42,252 nucleotides of DNA, taken from Calditrichota bacterium. GTDB lineage: Bacteria > Calditrichota > Calditrichia > Calditrichales > J004. The first letter of the stretch is position 1. Each line of letters opens with the position of its first letter. Below are positions 32,553-40,891 of the stretch, piece by piece. The stretch lies in the NCBI GenBank assembly GCA_003696775.1, contig RFFS01000200.1, positions 1 through 42,252 of the forward strand, written 5' to 3'. The notes below the pieces were generated by a model, which worked only from the letters and a program-made list of their open reading frames with translations, was not told where the DNA came from and searched no databases. The position numbers and the translations under genes were made by a program.

Positions 32553-33236
32553 TTAAGGCTTAAAAGCCCTTAAAACTTCGCGTTTTCCCCGCGGGCCGGG
32601 TCGTTTTTCGACCCGCAATCCTGCCTGTTTTAAGGCTTCGCGAACCGTTCGTCGCGCGCTGTAAGTGGCCAGAATGGCGCCCGGTTTCATGGCCCGGGCC
32701 AGTTGCCCCATGTAGTCGGTCGTCCATAATTCCGGGTTGACGTCCGGACTGAATGCGTCGAGATAGACGGCGTCGAAGTAGTGCCCCGGCCAGCTTACCT
32801 GCCCGGCTTCCCGCCAAAAAACGTTTAGTTTCAGGTTGACGCTTTCAAAGCGGGCGGGCGCGCACGTGTGCCGTTCCTGCTTTTGCCGCCAGGCTAAAAA
32901 GGCATGGTACGGGCCGGGCACTCCGCATAATGCGCCCAAATTCAGTTGCGATAGCAAAGCCGCTTCCGGCCAGTCTTTTTCCAACGCCCAATATTCAAGA
33001 TGAGTGTTATGATCCAGAAAAACGCGTGCCGTCAGCCAAAAATTGAGGCCCGTACCCCAGCCGATTTCCAAAACCCGCGTGGTACGCCGCGCCGCGGCCC
33101 GCCGGGGAATGTGGCATCCTTCCAAAAAAACGTGACGACTTTCATTAACGGCGCCGTGTCGCGAATGGTAAGTTTGGTTATACGCCGGCGAATACAGGGT
33201 GGGGCTGCCGTCTTCGGTGATGATAATTTCATCCAC
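32553..33236 (-). CDS. mnmD: tRNA 5-methylaminomethyl-2-thiouridine methyltransferase MnmD
   Basis: A 227-residue SAM-dependent methyltransferase, the stand-alone form of the N-terminal half of E. coli MnmC. It carries TEDGSPTLYSPAYNQTYHSRHGAV at the start, the SAM motif VLEIGWGTGLNFWL (about residues 55-68), and the DAVYLDAFSPDVNPELWT signature (about 156-173). It methylates the nm5U group at the wobble position of certain tRNAs. The start is a GTG; no in-frame ATG lies close by. It follows the HIT gene by 27 bases on the same strand. Confidence 0.9.
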   Translation of the reverse strand: MDEIIITEDGSPTLYSPAYNQTYHSRHGAVNESRHVFLEGCHIPRRAAARRTTRVLEIGWGTGLNFWLTARVFLDHNTHLEYWALEKDWPEAALLSQLNLGALCGVPGPYHAFLAWRQKQERHTCAPARFESVNLKLNVFWREAGQVSWPGHYFDAVYLDAFSPDVNPELWTTDYMGQLARAMKPGAILATYSARRTVREALKQAGLRVEKRPGPRGKREVLRAFKP

Positions 33237-33263
33237 GGGCGATTTCCATTTGATAGCGTATGG

Positions 33264-33614
33264 TTATCGGGCCAGCATGGGGCCCAGCTTGCGTCCGCCG
33301 AGTAAATGCATGTGCAGATGGTACACCTCTTGTCCGCCATGGGCGCGGCAGTTAATGATAAGGCGATATCCGTTTTCGCTGATGCCTTCTTTCCGGGCAA
33401 TGCGCGCCGCGGCGGTGAATAGCCTGCCCAGGGCGGGTTCATCGGCTTCGGTGACGTCATCCACCGTTGGAATGGGTTGCCGGGGGACAATTAAAATGTG
33501 TGTGGGCGCCTGCGGATTGATATCGCGGAACGCGCAAACCAAATCATCTTCGTAAACGATATCGGCGGGTATTTCCCGGTTAATAATTTTGGTGAATAAG
33601 GTTACTTCGGGCAT
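33264..33614 (-). CDS. HIT-family nucleotide-binding protein (HINT type)
   Basis: A 116-residue histidine-triad protein. [18 protein letters not shown] at the start and the triad HLHMHLLGG (about residues 99-107) near the end are the HINT hallmarks; length is normal. HINT proteins hydrolyse purine nucleoside phosphoramidates such as AMP-lysine. AAGGAG lies 6 bases before the ATG at 33614. It is the first gene of a pair with mnmD. Confidence 0.95.
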   Translation of the reverse strand: MPEVTLFTKIINREIPADIVYEDDLVCAFRDINPQAPTHILIVPRQPIPTVDDVTEADEPALGRLFTAAARIARKEGISENGYRLIINCRAHGGQEVYHLHMHLLGGRKLGPMLAR

Positions 33615-33739
33615 CGGTTGCTCCTTCCTCCAAAGTTTTGTTCAATCAACCAAGGGATAATTTATCCGTTACAGACGTTGTATGCCAAAAAAAGGATTTA
33701 TACCCGTCACCGTAATGGAATATTTCATAAATTGACACT

Positions 33740-34912
33740 ATGCGACAATGGATAACCCTGGCGGTGCTTGTTTGTGCAACAGGCCTTTACGCCGCACCCA
33801 CTCTGAATGATGATATGTGGCAGCCTCCGGAAAAGGAAGCGCTGCTTACGATGCTGGATCACATTTATAATCTGGAATTTGACGCGTATCGTCAGGCGCA
33901 TGTCCGCTATCAGACCGCGCATCCGGATCGGCCCGAAGGGCTGTTCATCGACGCCATTGCCCTGTGGATGCGGATACTCACCGATATTTACAACCCCAAA
34001 TATGACGGATTATTTGTTACGGCTCTGGACAGCCTGATCGATGAGCTGGAACGTTTTGACGCCAATCCGGAAGTGCGGGAAGTGGCGGAATTTTATATTA
34101 ACGCCGCCGAGGGCTTTAAGGCCATTATGCATGTTACGCGTGAACAATGGTTTTACGCCGCGTTGGCCGGTCGTAAAGCGATCTCCGGGATAGAAAAGGC
34201 CATTGACGGCCGTTGGAATATTGCCGATGCCGGCTTTGGCAGCGGCCTGTATTTATATTACGCGGATATCATTCCCAAAAAATACCCTCTGCTTAAACCG
34301 TTGCTTCTCATATATCCGGACGGGGATAAAAAACGCGGCCTGGACGATCTGAAACGCACGGCGGAAAAGGGTTTGTTTGCCCGGGGCGTGGCCGCATACA
34401 TGTACAGCGTTATCCTCTATACCCGTGAGAAACGGATATCCGAGGCTTATGAGATAATGACGGATTTATCCCGTAGTTATCCCGTCAATCCCATTTTTTT
34501 GATGTGGCGGACCAGCATGGCCATTAGTCTTGGAAAAACCGACACCGCATTGACCCTGGCGCGTCGTTATGAAAAAAGGATACGGGAAGGCGCGCCGTTT
34601 TATCCTGCACATAAAATGCGCATTGTCCATTTTCGATATGGGCAGATATACAGCCGCATGCATTTGTACGACAAAGCCCTGGCGCATTATCAACAGGCGT
34701 TGGAACCGCTTTCCGGGCCCATGGAAGAACGCCTGGAACGTTACAAGGTTTATGCGCTGTTGCAGATGGGCTATATCTATCAACGGTTGAAAAAATATGA
34801 TCAGGCACGCCGAAAATTCGAACAGGTGCTGGATATGCGTGACTATCAGAACAGCCATCGTTGGGCCCGCAACCGGCTGGACGCCATTCAAAAAAGGATG
34901 CAGGGTAAATAG
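33740..34912 (+). CDS. Exported TPR-repeat protein of unknown function
   Basis: A 390-residue protein with a signal peptide (residues 1-19, ending GLYAAPT). The body is helical. At the C-terminus (about residues 295-385) tandem tetratricopeptide-like repeats are visible: RYGQIYSRMHLYDKALAHYQQALE and LLQMGYIYQRLKKYDQARRKFEQVL. Family not recognised beyond that; similar exported TPR proteins are frequent in FCB bacteria and act as periplasmic scaffolds. It is convergent with larC, 3 bases apart, and divergent from the HIT gene. Confidence 0.78.
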   Translation: MRQWITLAVLVCATGLYAAPTLNDDMWQPPEKEALLTMLDHIYNLEFDAYRQAHVRYQTAHPDRPEGLFIDAIALWMRILTDIYNPKYDGLFVTALDSLIDELERFDANPEVREVAEFYINAAEGFKAIMHVTREQWFYAALAGRKAISGIEKAIDGRWNIADAGFGSGLYLYYADIIPKKYPLLKPLLLIYPDGDKKRGLDDLKRTAEKGLFARGVAAYMYSVILYTREKRISEAYEIMTDLSRSYPVNPIFLMWRTSMAISLGKTDTALTLARRYEKRIREGAPFYPAHKMRIVHFRYGQIYSRMHLYDKALAHYQQALEPLSGPMEERLERYKVYALLQMGYIYQRLKKYDQARRKFEQVLDMRDYQNSHRWARNRLDAIQKRMQGK

Positions 34913-34915
34913 GCT

Positions 34916-36094
34916 TTAAGTTTGGTTGAACAACGCTCTTAACATGCTTTGAATATCGCGGATAGAGATGTTATGTTTTTCGGCCAATGCCTGACAACTG
35001 CGGTATTCCGGTTCGATGCGGACAGAGCCGTCAGGCTGGTGAATTTTTTTGATTGCCACATCGCCCCAGGGTGAGTTTCGGATGTCGGTTTCCCGGGGCA
35101 AAACACGGCGGGTAACCGTATGGTAGCGCAGTCCGATGGTGGTTGTGTGTTTGAATAACAGTTCGGACAATGCCACGCGTTTGTCCGGCGCGGATAAAAC
35201 CGTCAGGCGGAAGCCGGGCCGGCCCTGTTTCATAATTTGTTGCGTGATGCTAACATCCAGCGCGCCATGTTTTAAAAGCACATCCGCTATAAAAGGCACA
35301 TGTTCCGGGTTCATATCATCCACATCACAGGTGATTTCCTGCACGGTTTCGGTGACGGCATGATCCGCTTCGCGAATCGTTCCGCGCCAGACACGCATAA
35401 AATTGGGTACCTCGGCAAAATCCTTATCTCCCGCGCCCAAGCCGTGGTTGTGAACAATAAACTCCAAACCGTCGGGGAGCGGCCCGTCCGCAAAATGGGT
35501 GATCAGCGCGGCCCCGGTAGGGGTTACCTGTTCGGCATGAACAGAGGTTCGTTTTAATGGAAAACCGTGCATCAAACGCAGGCTGGCCGGTGCCGGCGTT
35601 GGCAAAACACCGTGCGCGGCCCGAAACACCCCCGATCCCACCGGTAACGGCGAGGCGTATATCCGTGAAACATTCAGATATTCCAGAGCGATGCAGGTGC
35701 CCACAATATCCACAATTGAATCGATGGCACCCACTTCGTGAAAGTGCACCTTTTCCGGTTCCATGCGGTGGGCGCGCGCTTCCTGCTCCCCCAGGCGTGT
35801 GAACAGGGCCCGGCTTTCCCGCTTAACAAATACGCTCAGGTCGCTATTATCGATGAGTGTCAGGATATCTTTCAGGTGGCGATGTGGCGGTTCCTTCTCC
35901 GTGACGCGCACCGTTACCTTGTGGCTGTCTATATGATGCCGGAACACCCGCTTCGATTCCAGATGAAAACCGGCCAGTTTCAGACGATGCAATTCCTGTC
36001 GAACATGATCCAACGGTACCAGTCCGTCGGTAAGCGCGCCGAGTATCATGTCGCCGGCAGCGCCGCCCACGCAATCAAAATAGAGAAAATCCAT
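34916..36094 (-). CDS. larC: Nickel-pincer cofactor biosynthesis protein LarC
   Basis: A 392-residue DUF111 protein. N-terminal DFLYFDCVGGAAGDMILGAL, then KVHFHEVGAIDSIVDIVG (about residues 113-130), HGVLPTPAPASLRLMHGFPL and EQVTPTGAALI, and the C-terminal half with EITCDVDDMNPEH are all family marks. LarC is the CTP-dependent nickel insertase that completes the nickel-pincer nucleotide cofactor of lactate racemase and related enzymes. In Lactobacillus plantarum larC is split and needs a frameshift; here it is one continuous frame. It is divergent from larE-larB, with a 73-base shared intergenic region. larA is not in the window. Confidence 0.93.
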   Translation of the reverse strand: MDFLYFDCVGGAAGDMILGALTDGLVPLDHVRQELHRLKLAGFHLESKRVFRHHIDSHKVTVRVTEKEPPHRHLKDILTLIDNSDLSVFVKRESRALFTRLGEQEARAHRMEPEKVHFHEVGAIDSIVDIVGTCIALEYLNVSRIYASPLPVGSGVFRAAHGVLPTPAPASLRLMHGFPLKRTSVHAEQVTPTGAALITHFADGPLPDGLEFIVHNHGLGAGDKDFAEVPNFMRVWRGTIREADHAVTETVQEITCDVDDMNPEHVPFIADVLLKHGALDVSITQQIMKQGRPGFRLTVLSAPDKRVALSELLFKHTTTIGLRYHTVTRRVLPRETDIRNSPWGDVAIKKIHQPDGSVRIEPEYRSCQALAEKHNISIRDIQSMLRALFNQT

Positions 36095-36167
36095 TATTTT
36101 TTTTACCTTGTGCTTTTTGGGACGTGAAAATACAACAAAGCCCCATTGGGTGCTAATATTAAATACG

Positions 36168-37019
36168 ATGATGCCAAACCAAACATACCCGACTTTGGAA
36201 ATAGAAAATACCGATACCCGGTGGCAAACATTGCTCCATCAATTAATGCCTCTCACGCGGGACGGCTTACTGGTCGCTTTTTCCGGAGGGGTGGACAGCG
36301 CGTTGCTGCTGTATGCCGCCGTGCAGGCCGCCGGCGCACAGGGCCGGGTGGCGGCATTGACCACCACCAGCCCGAGCATGCCCATGAATGATCTGCTGGA
36401 CGCGCGTGATTTTTGTCGTGAACTGGGAACGCCTCATATTATCCGGGAAAGCGGCGAATTGGACAATCCTCTTTACACTCGTAATGATGCCGACCGTTGT
36501 TATCATTGCAAATATGAATTGTTCGATCTTTCCTTTGAAGAAGCGCGTCGCGCCGGCTTGAAACATGTGGTTTACGGCTATAACGCCGATGACCGGTATG
36601 ATGAGCGGCCCGGACATCGCGCGGCACTGGAAAAGGGGGTAAGCTTTCCCCTTGCCGAAGCGGGTTTGGACAAACAAACGATCCGCGCCTGTATGCGCCG
36701 CTTTAAACTTTCCCTGGCGGATAAACCGGCCAGCCCCTGCCTCGCATCGCGTTTGGCGCATGGCGTAACCGTTACGGAAAAGCGTTTACGGGATGTGGCC
36801 GAAATGGAAGCGTTGCTCAAAAAGGCGGGGTTGTCTTTGTACCGGGTGCGCATCAATGCCGCGGATAACGGTTATTTTTTGCGTGTGGAGTGCCCGGAGC
36901 GGGAAATGACGCGCGTGGTTGCCTGTGCGGAAACGTTGAACGAAAAGGGTCGCGCTTTGGGCTATCGCTGGGTTACCCTGGATATGGGCGGCTATCGTAT
37001 GGGAGGCGCGGATAAATGA
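36168..37019 (+). CDS. larE: Sulfur-insertion protein LarE, three-cysteine type
   Basis: A 283-residue PP-loop ATPase. The SGGVDS loop (residues 39-44) adenylates the substrate. LarE supplies the sulfur atoms of the nickel-pincer nucleotide. L. plantarum LarE sacrifices one Cys; here the equivalent Cys191 lies in SPCLASRL and is joined by Cys111 and Cys114 in RCYHCK, the arrangement of LarE proteins (such as Thermotoga) that hold an iron-sulfur cluster and can act catalytically. The start is set at the first of two adjacent ATGs (36168, 36171); a TTG at 36108 would add a non-conserved tail. It overlaps larB by 4 bases (ATGA). Confidence 0.92.
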   Translation: MMPNQTYPTLEIENTDTRWQTLLHQLMPLTRDGLLVAFSGGVDSALLLYAAVQAAGAQGRVAALTTTSPSMPMNDLLDARDFCRELGTPHIIRESGELDNPLYTRNDADRCYHCKYELFDLSFEEARRAGLKHVVYGYNADDRYDERPGHRAALEKGVSFPLAEAGLDKQTIRACMRRFKLSLADKPASPCLASRLAHGVTVTEKRLRDVAEMEALLKKAGLSLYRVRINAADNGYFLRVECPEREMTRVVACAETLNEKGRALGYRWVTLDMGGYRMGGADK

Positions 37020-37804
37020 ATGCCGAATATCTGCATCGCTTGCTGGAAGATATCGAGTCCGGCAAGCAAACGGTGGAAGAAGTCTATCGCCAATTAAAAG
37101 CCGGGCCTCTGCACATGGAAGCCAACCCTCTGCATGTGCCCGATCATCATCGTTTGCTGCGCAACGGTCTGGCTGAGGTGATTTACGCGGCGCCCAAAAA
37201 GAAAGCGCACCTGCTCCATATCGCGGAGAAATATTGCGGACGCAGGGAAACCGTACTGTTTACCCGCTTAAGAAAAAAACAACTACGCGCCTTGCAAGCC
37301 GCCTTTCCCGAAGCTCTGTTCAATGAAAGCGGCCGCACCATGATCCTGAACGCTCCGCCGCGTGAGCCGGTTCATCCTGATGAACCGTTTATTCTGATTC
37401 TTTCCGCGGGAACCAGCGATGTGCCGGTTGTGGAAGAAGCAGCCGCTACCTGCCGGGCCATGGGTATGCCCTACCATAGTCAGGCCGATGTGGGCGTGGC
37501 CGGCCTGCATCGGGTGCTTCAGCGCATGGAAATGTTGCAAAAAGCGGCGGCCATAGTGGTGGTGGCCGGTATGGAAGGCGCGTTGCCCAGTGTGGTGGGC
37601 GGTCTGGTGGATTGTCCGGTTTTTGCCGTGCCCACCAGCGTGGGATATGGCGCCGGTTTTAAGGGCCTTTCCGCCTTGCTGGGTATGCTGAATTCCTGCG
37701 CGCCCGGCGTGATGGTTGCCAACATAGATAATGGCTTTTCCGCGGCATTTGCCGCCGGACAGGTGATACGTATGATCCGTCGCTGGTCCACTCCCCAAAA
37801 ATAA
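37016..37804 (+). CDS. larB: Nickel-pincer cofactor biosynthesis protein LarB
   Basis: A 262-residue protein with an AIR-carboxylase-like C-terminal domain. VAGTSD-type loop (LSAGTSDVPV, about residues 129-138), ADVGVAGLHR, VVVAGMEGALPSVVGGL and LNSCAPGVMVANIDNGFSAA (Cys228, matching the essential Cys of L. plantarum LarB) are visible. LarB carboxylates and hydrolyses nicotinic acid adenine dinucleotide in the first step of nickel-pincer synthesis. The ATGA overlap with larE shows translational coupling. Confidence 0.94.
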   Translation: MNAEYLHRLLEDIESGKQTVEEVYRQLKAGPLHMEANPLHVPDHHRLLRNGLAEVIYAAPKKKAHLLHIAEKYCGRRETVLFTRLRKKQLRALQAAFPEALFNESGRTMILNAPPREPVHPDEPFILILSAGTSDVPVVEEAAATCRAMGMPYHSQADVGVAGLHRVLQRMEMLQKAAAIVVVAGMEGALPSVVGGLVDCPVFAVPTSVGYGAGFKGLSALLGMLNSCAPGVMVANIDNGFSAAFAAGQVIRMIRRWSTPQK

Positions 37805-37826
37805 AAAAGCCCCGCGTTAACGGGGC
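37803..37826 (-). terminator. Rho-independent terminator for the Ig-repeat lipoprotein gene
   Basis: GCCCCG and CGGGGC flank a CGTTAA loop. Read on the minus strand, the stem is followed by a run of six T residues, so it ends transcription of the lipoprotein gene coming from the right. In the plus direction no T-tract follows, so it is a weak terminator for larB. Confidence 0.75.
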
Positions 37827-37858
37827 CCGGGTATCGCTGAAATATTAATAACCGTTTA

Positions 37859-39673
37859 TCAGGGAACCACCGTCACATTGATCACAGCCGAGGTCGCGCT
37901 GTTTCCGGATGCATCGAAGGCTTTGATATAGACCGTATGAACCTGATTGTCGGCATAAGGCGCGGTGTTCCATGCATAGACGTAGGGCGCCGCGCTGTCG
38001 GTGCTTTTCAATTCCCCGTCAATATAAAACTCCACGGAAGATACGGCGACGTTGTCTGTAACATCGGCGGAGACATTCACCGTACCGGATACGGTGGAAC
38101 CGGCAACCGGAAATAACACATTCACCGTCGGCGGTGTCAGATCATCGGAATTGTTGTTGGTAACCACTACTTCGATAACCCCCGTGGTGCTGGTGTTGCC
38201 GCTGTTGTCATACGCTTTGGCGTAAAGGGGATGTGCTTTGTTATCGGCGTAAGGCGCGGTATCCCAGTTAAAGCGGTAAGGCGCCGTATCATCCTGTAAA
38301 ATTTTCTCGCCATCCACAAAAAGTTCCACATAAGCCACGCCGTCATCATCGCTGGCTTCAGCGGTAACGTTCACTGTACCGTAAACAAATTGTCCGCCGC
38401 CGGGATACGTTATAGCAACCGTGGGTGGTGTGATATCCGGGGAGTTGCCTGTGGAAAGGAAGACGGTTGTCAGGGCCGTCACCGCGGCATTACCGCCACT
38501 GTCATAGGCGCGGGCGTATAAACTGTGATTTTTGTCGTCGGCGATAGCCGATGGGTCCCAGGTGAAATTATAGGGGTGTGTGGTATCCGTAAATAAAAGG
38601 GAACCATCAAGATAAAATTCGACTTTGGTAATGGTACCGTCATCAGTAGCCTCGGCCGCAACCGTAACCGGCTGATAAATTACCTGACCGGGTAAGGGGC
38701 TGGCCATAAATACCGTTGGCTCTGTAACATCGGTAACGCTGTCACTGGGAGTGGTGACGGCCACCACCAACGATTGGGAAACGTTACCGTTTATGTCGTA
38801 GGCTTTGGTGAACAGGCTGTGGCTTTGGCCGTCGGCATAGGGTTGTGTATCCCATTCAAATGCATAGGGGGCCTCGGTGTCCGTGGCGTAATAGGCGCCG
38901 TCCACATATAAATCCACATTTTGAATACCTTTATTGTCGTTGGCCTCGGCGCGCACGGTAACCGTATCGCGTACCAATTGCCCGGCGAGAGGATAGGTAA
39001 TGGCCGTGGAAGGGGGGACCTGATCGTCATTGGCGAACACATTTACGGTAACGGTGGCCGAAATGGCTGTGTTATTGCCGCCGTCAAAGGCCTTGGCGTA
39101 CAGCACATGGGCGGAAGAATCGGCCCAGGCTGCGGTATTCCAGTCAAAATTATAGGGGTAAGCGGCGCTGATACCGATGGAATCGCCATCCACGAAAAAA
39201 GCTACTTTCTGGATGGAACGTTCATCTTTGGCCTGTGCGCTGATGCGCACCGTGCCGGAAACCGTTTGGCCGCCTTGCGGAGACAGGATGGTTACCGTCG
39301 GCGGAATAATATCCTCCGTATCGCTGATGATAAAACGCACCAATGGAGAATAGCCCACATTACCCGATTTATCCGTGGCCGTTGCCTGAGCCACGTGCTC
39401 CAGTTTGTCCTGCTTACCGCTGATATTCAAATCGATCAGATACGGTTTGGTGGAGGAAACGCCGACCAGCTCACCGTCCAGATAGAGGGCCACTTCGGAA
39501 ATGGCATCGGTGTCGGTGGCTTCGATACGCGCCTGAATATTTTGTGAGATAACTGCTCCGTCGTATGGGAAAATCAACAGCGTAACGGGAGGCACCAGGT
39601 CCTGGGGTTGAGGCAGTTCGCAGGAAGTGAACATGAGTATCGGACTTAAATAAAGAGCGATGCGTTTTAACAT
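37859..39673 (-). CDS. Lipoprotein with six tandem Ig-like (Big_7-type) domains
   Basis: A 604-residue lipoprotein: signal MLKRIALYLSPILMFTSC with lipobox Cys18. The rest is six tandem repeats of ~95 residues, each opening with a PPT-V-x-x-x-x-P-x-x-G motif, with a central VELFVDGE-type strand, a PY-x-F-x-W-D-T turn and a YAKAYD-x-x-G-N end. This is the bacterial Ig-like Big_7 pattern, common in surface adhesins and carbohydrate-associated proteins. No catalytic or C-terminal anchoring domain is present. AGGAG precedes the ATG. The upstream region has a hairpin at 39709-39730, and a terminator follows at 37803. Function unknown; a spacer or adhesive surface fibre is possible. Confidence 0.88.
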   Translation of the reverse strand: MLKRIALYLSPILMFTSCELPQPQDLVPPVTLLIFPYDGAVISQNIQARIEATDTDAISEVALYLDGELVGVSSTKPYLIDLNISGKQDKLEHVAQATATDKSGNVGYSPLVRFIISDTEDIIPPTVTILSPQGGQTVSGTVRISAQAKDERSIQKVAFFVDGDSIGISAAYPYNFDWNTAAWADSSAHVLYAKAFDGGNNTAISATVTVNVFANDDQVPPSTAITYPLAGQLVRDTVTVRAEANDNKGIQNVDLYVDGAYYATDTEAPYAFEWDTQPYADGQSHSLFTKAYDINGNVSQSLVVAVTTPSDSVTDVTEPTVFMASPLPGQVIYQPVTVAAEATDDGTITKVEFYLDGSLLFTDTTHPYNFTWDPSAIADDKNHSLYARAYDSGGNAAVTALTTVFLSTGNSPDITPPTVAITYPGGGQFVYGTVNVTAEASDDDGVAYVELFVDGEKILQDDTAPYRFNWDTAPYADNKAHPLYAKAYDNSGNTSTTGVIEVVVTNNNSDDLTPPTVNVLFPVAGSTVSGTVNVSADVTDNVAVSSVEFYIDGELKSTDSAAPYVYAWNTAPYADNQVHTVYIKAFDASGNSATSAVINVTVVP

Positions 39674-39708
39674 AAAAAAGGCTCCTGTATTGCAATTTCA
39701 GTATGGAT

Positions 39709-39730
39709 AACCGCTATAATCGTAGCGGTT
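39709..39730 (-). promoter_or_regulatory. Leader hairpin upstream of the Ig-repeat lipoprotein
   Basis: AACCGCTA (39709-39716) and TAGCGGTT (39723-39730) form a perfect 8-bp stem around TAATCG, 36 bases before the lipoprotein start. It could be an operator or an mRNA-stabilising leader hairpin. Confidence 0.35.
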
Positions 39731-39864
39731 TGATAAAAAATGAGCTATAAAAAGCGATAAGCGCACAATTATGGAGGGTGCCCGTATCGTTGGGTTAATG
39801 TAGCGGTTTCTGTTTAAGCAGGGGTGACCGGTACCACACGTTCGGGGATGAAAAGGAGGTGCAT

Positions 39865-40890
39865 TTAATCCATAACCACACCCAGTCCCGGTTGATCGGA
39901 GGGTAAAATACGTCCGGATTTATCCAGTGAAAGTCCCCGAACGGGATCATCCGCTAACAGCATATGGCCATCCAGATCCACAAAGTCGGTTAACGGAGCC
40001 AGGTGAACACCGGCGCTGATAGCGAGAGAACTTTCCACCATGCAACCCAGCATCACCCGCATATCCATGGCCCGGGCCGTATGGATCATCCGTCGGGCTT
40101 CCTGCAAACCCGTTGATTTCATCAATTTGATGTTAATCCCGTGGTATCCGTCGGCGATGCGCGGAATATCGGCCGTGGTATGCAGGGCTTCATCCGCGAT
40201 AAGCGGCAGCGGGCTGCGTTCCTTAAGCCACACCATATCCTCATGTTGGGCGGCGGGCATGGGCTGTTCCACAAACTGAATGTTGTGGCCGGCCAGCCAA
40301 CGGATATTTTCCAGAGCCTGGTGCTTGTCCTTCCACCCTTCGTTGGCATCCACGCGGACAGGCTTGTCCGTTACGGCGCGTATGGCCTCGATGATGGCGC
40401 GGTCGTTTTCGCTGCCCAGTTTGATTTTATATACAGCCATCTCCCCGCGTTCGCGCACCCTCTGTTGCATGTTTGCCGGCGTATCGATGCCAATGGAATA
40501 GGAGGTGGGCGGCGTATCGGCCGGATCCAGTCCCCAGATGCGGTATAACGGCGCGTTGAGCGCCTTGCCCAGCCAATCCATCAGCGCCATGTCGATGGCG
40601 GCAACCGCGCAATTTTGGTCGGTGATCTGTTGACGAACCCGCCGGATAAGATTTTCATAATGAAAAAAATCGGTTTGTTCCAGCAGAGCGCTTACCGATT
40701 GGATGCGTTCCGTGGTGCGTTGGGCGTCTTCATCGTAGCGCACATTGGGCGCGGCTTCCCCAAAGCCTGTGATGCCGTCTTTTTCCAGAGCAATAAAAAC
40801 ATTGTCCTTATAATCGCTGGAATTGCGGGCAATGGTCCAGGTGTGCGCCAAAAAGAGCCGTCGGGTTTCGATATGCAGTTTAAAAGCCAT
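39865..40890 (-). CDS. L-Ala-D/L-Glu dipeptide epimerase
   Basis: A 341-residue enolase-superfamily enzyme of the muconate-lactonizing subgroup. Catalytic KxK pair K155/K157 in YKIKLGS, metal ligands D181 (VDANEGW), E208 (VEQPMP) and D233 (IADEAL), and the opposite base K255 (NIKLMK) are present, along with a C-terminal DLDGHMLL segment typical of dipeptide epimerases. It would epimerise L-Ala-D-Glu from murein to L-Ala-L-Glu so that it can be degraded. It begins 1 base after the stop of the NlpC/P60 gene, matching the ykfC-ykfB pairing in Bacillus. Confidence 0.9.
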   Translation of the reverse strand: MAFKLHIETRRLFLAHTWTIARNSSDYKDNVFIALEKDGITGFGEAAPNVRYDEDAQRTTERIQSVSALLEQTDFFHYENLIRRVRQQITDQNCAVAAIDMALMDWLGKALNAPLYRIWGLDPADTPPTSYSIGIDTPANMQQRVRERGEMAVYKIKLGSENDRAIIEAIRAVTDKPVRVDANEGWKDKHQALENIRWLAGHNIQFVEQPMPAAQHEDMVWLKERSPLPLIADEALHTTADIPRIADGYHGINIKLMKSTGLQEARRMIHTARAMDMRVMLGCMVESSLAISAGVHLAPLTDFVDLDGHMLLADDPVRGLSLDKSGRILPSDQPGLGVVMD

Positions 40891-40891
40891 G

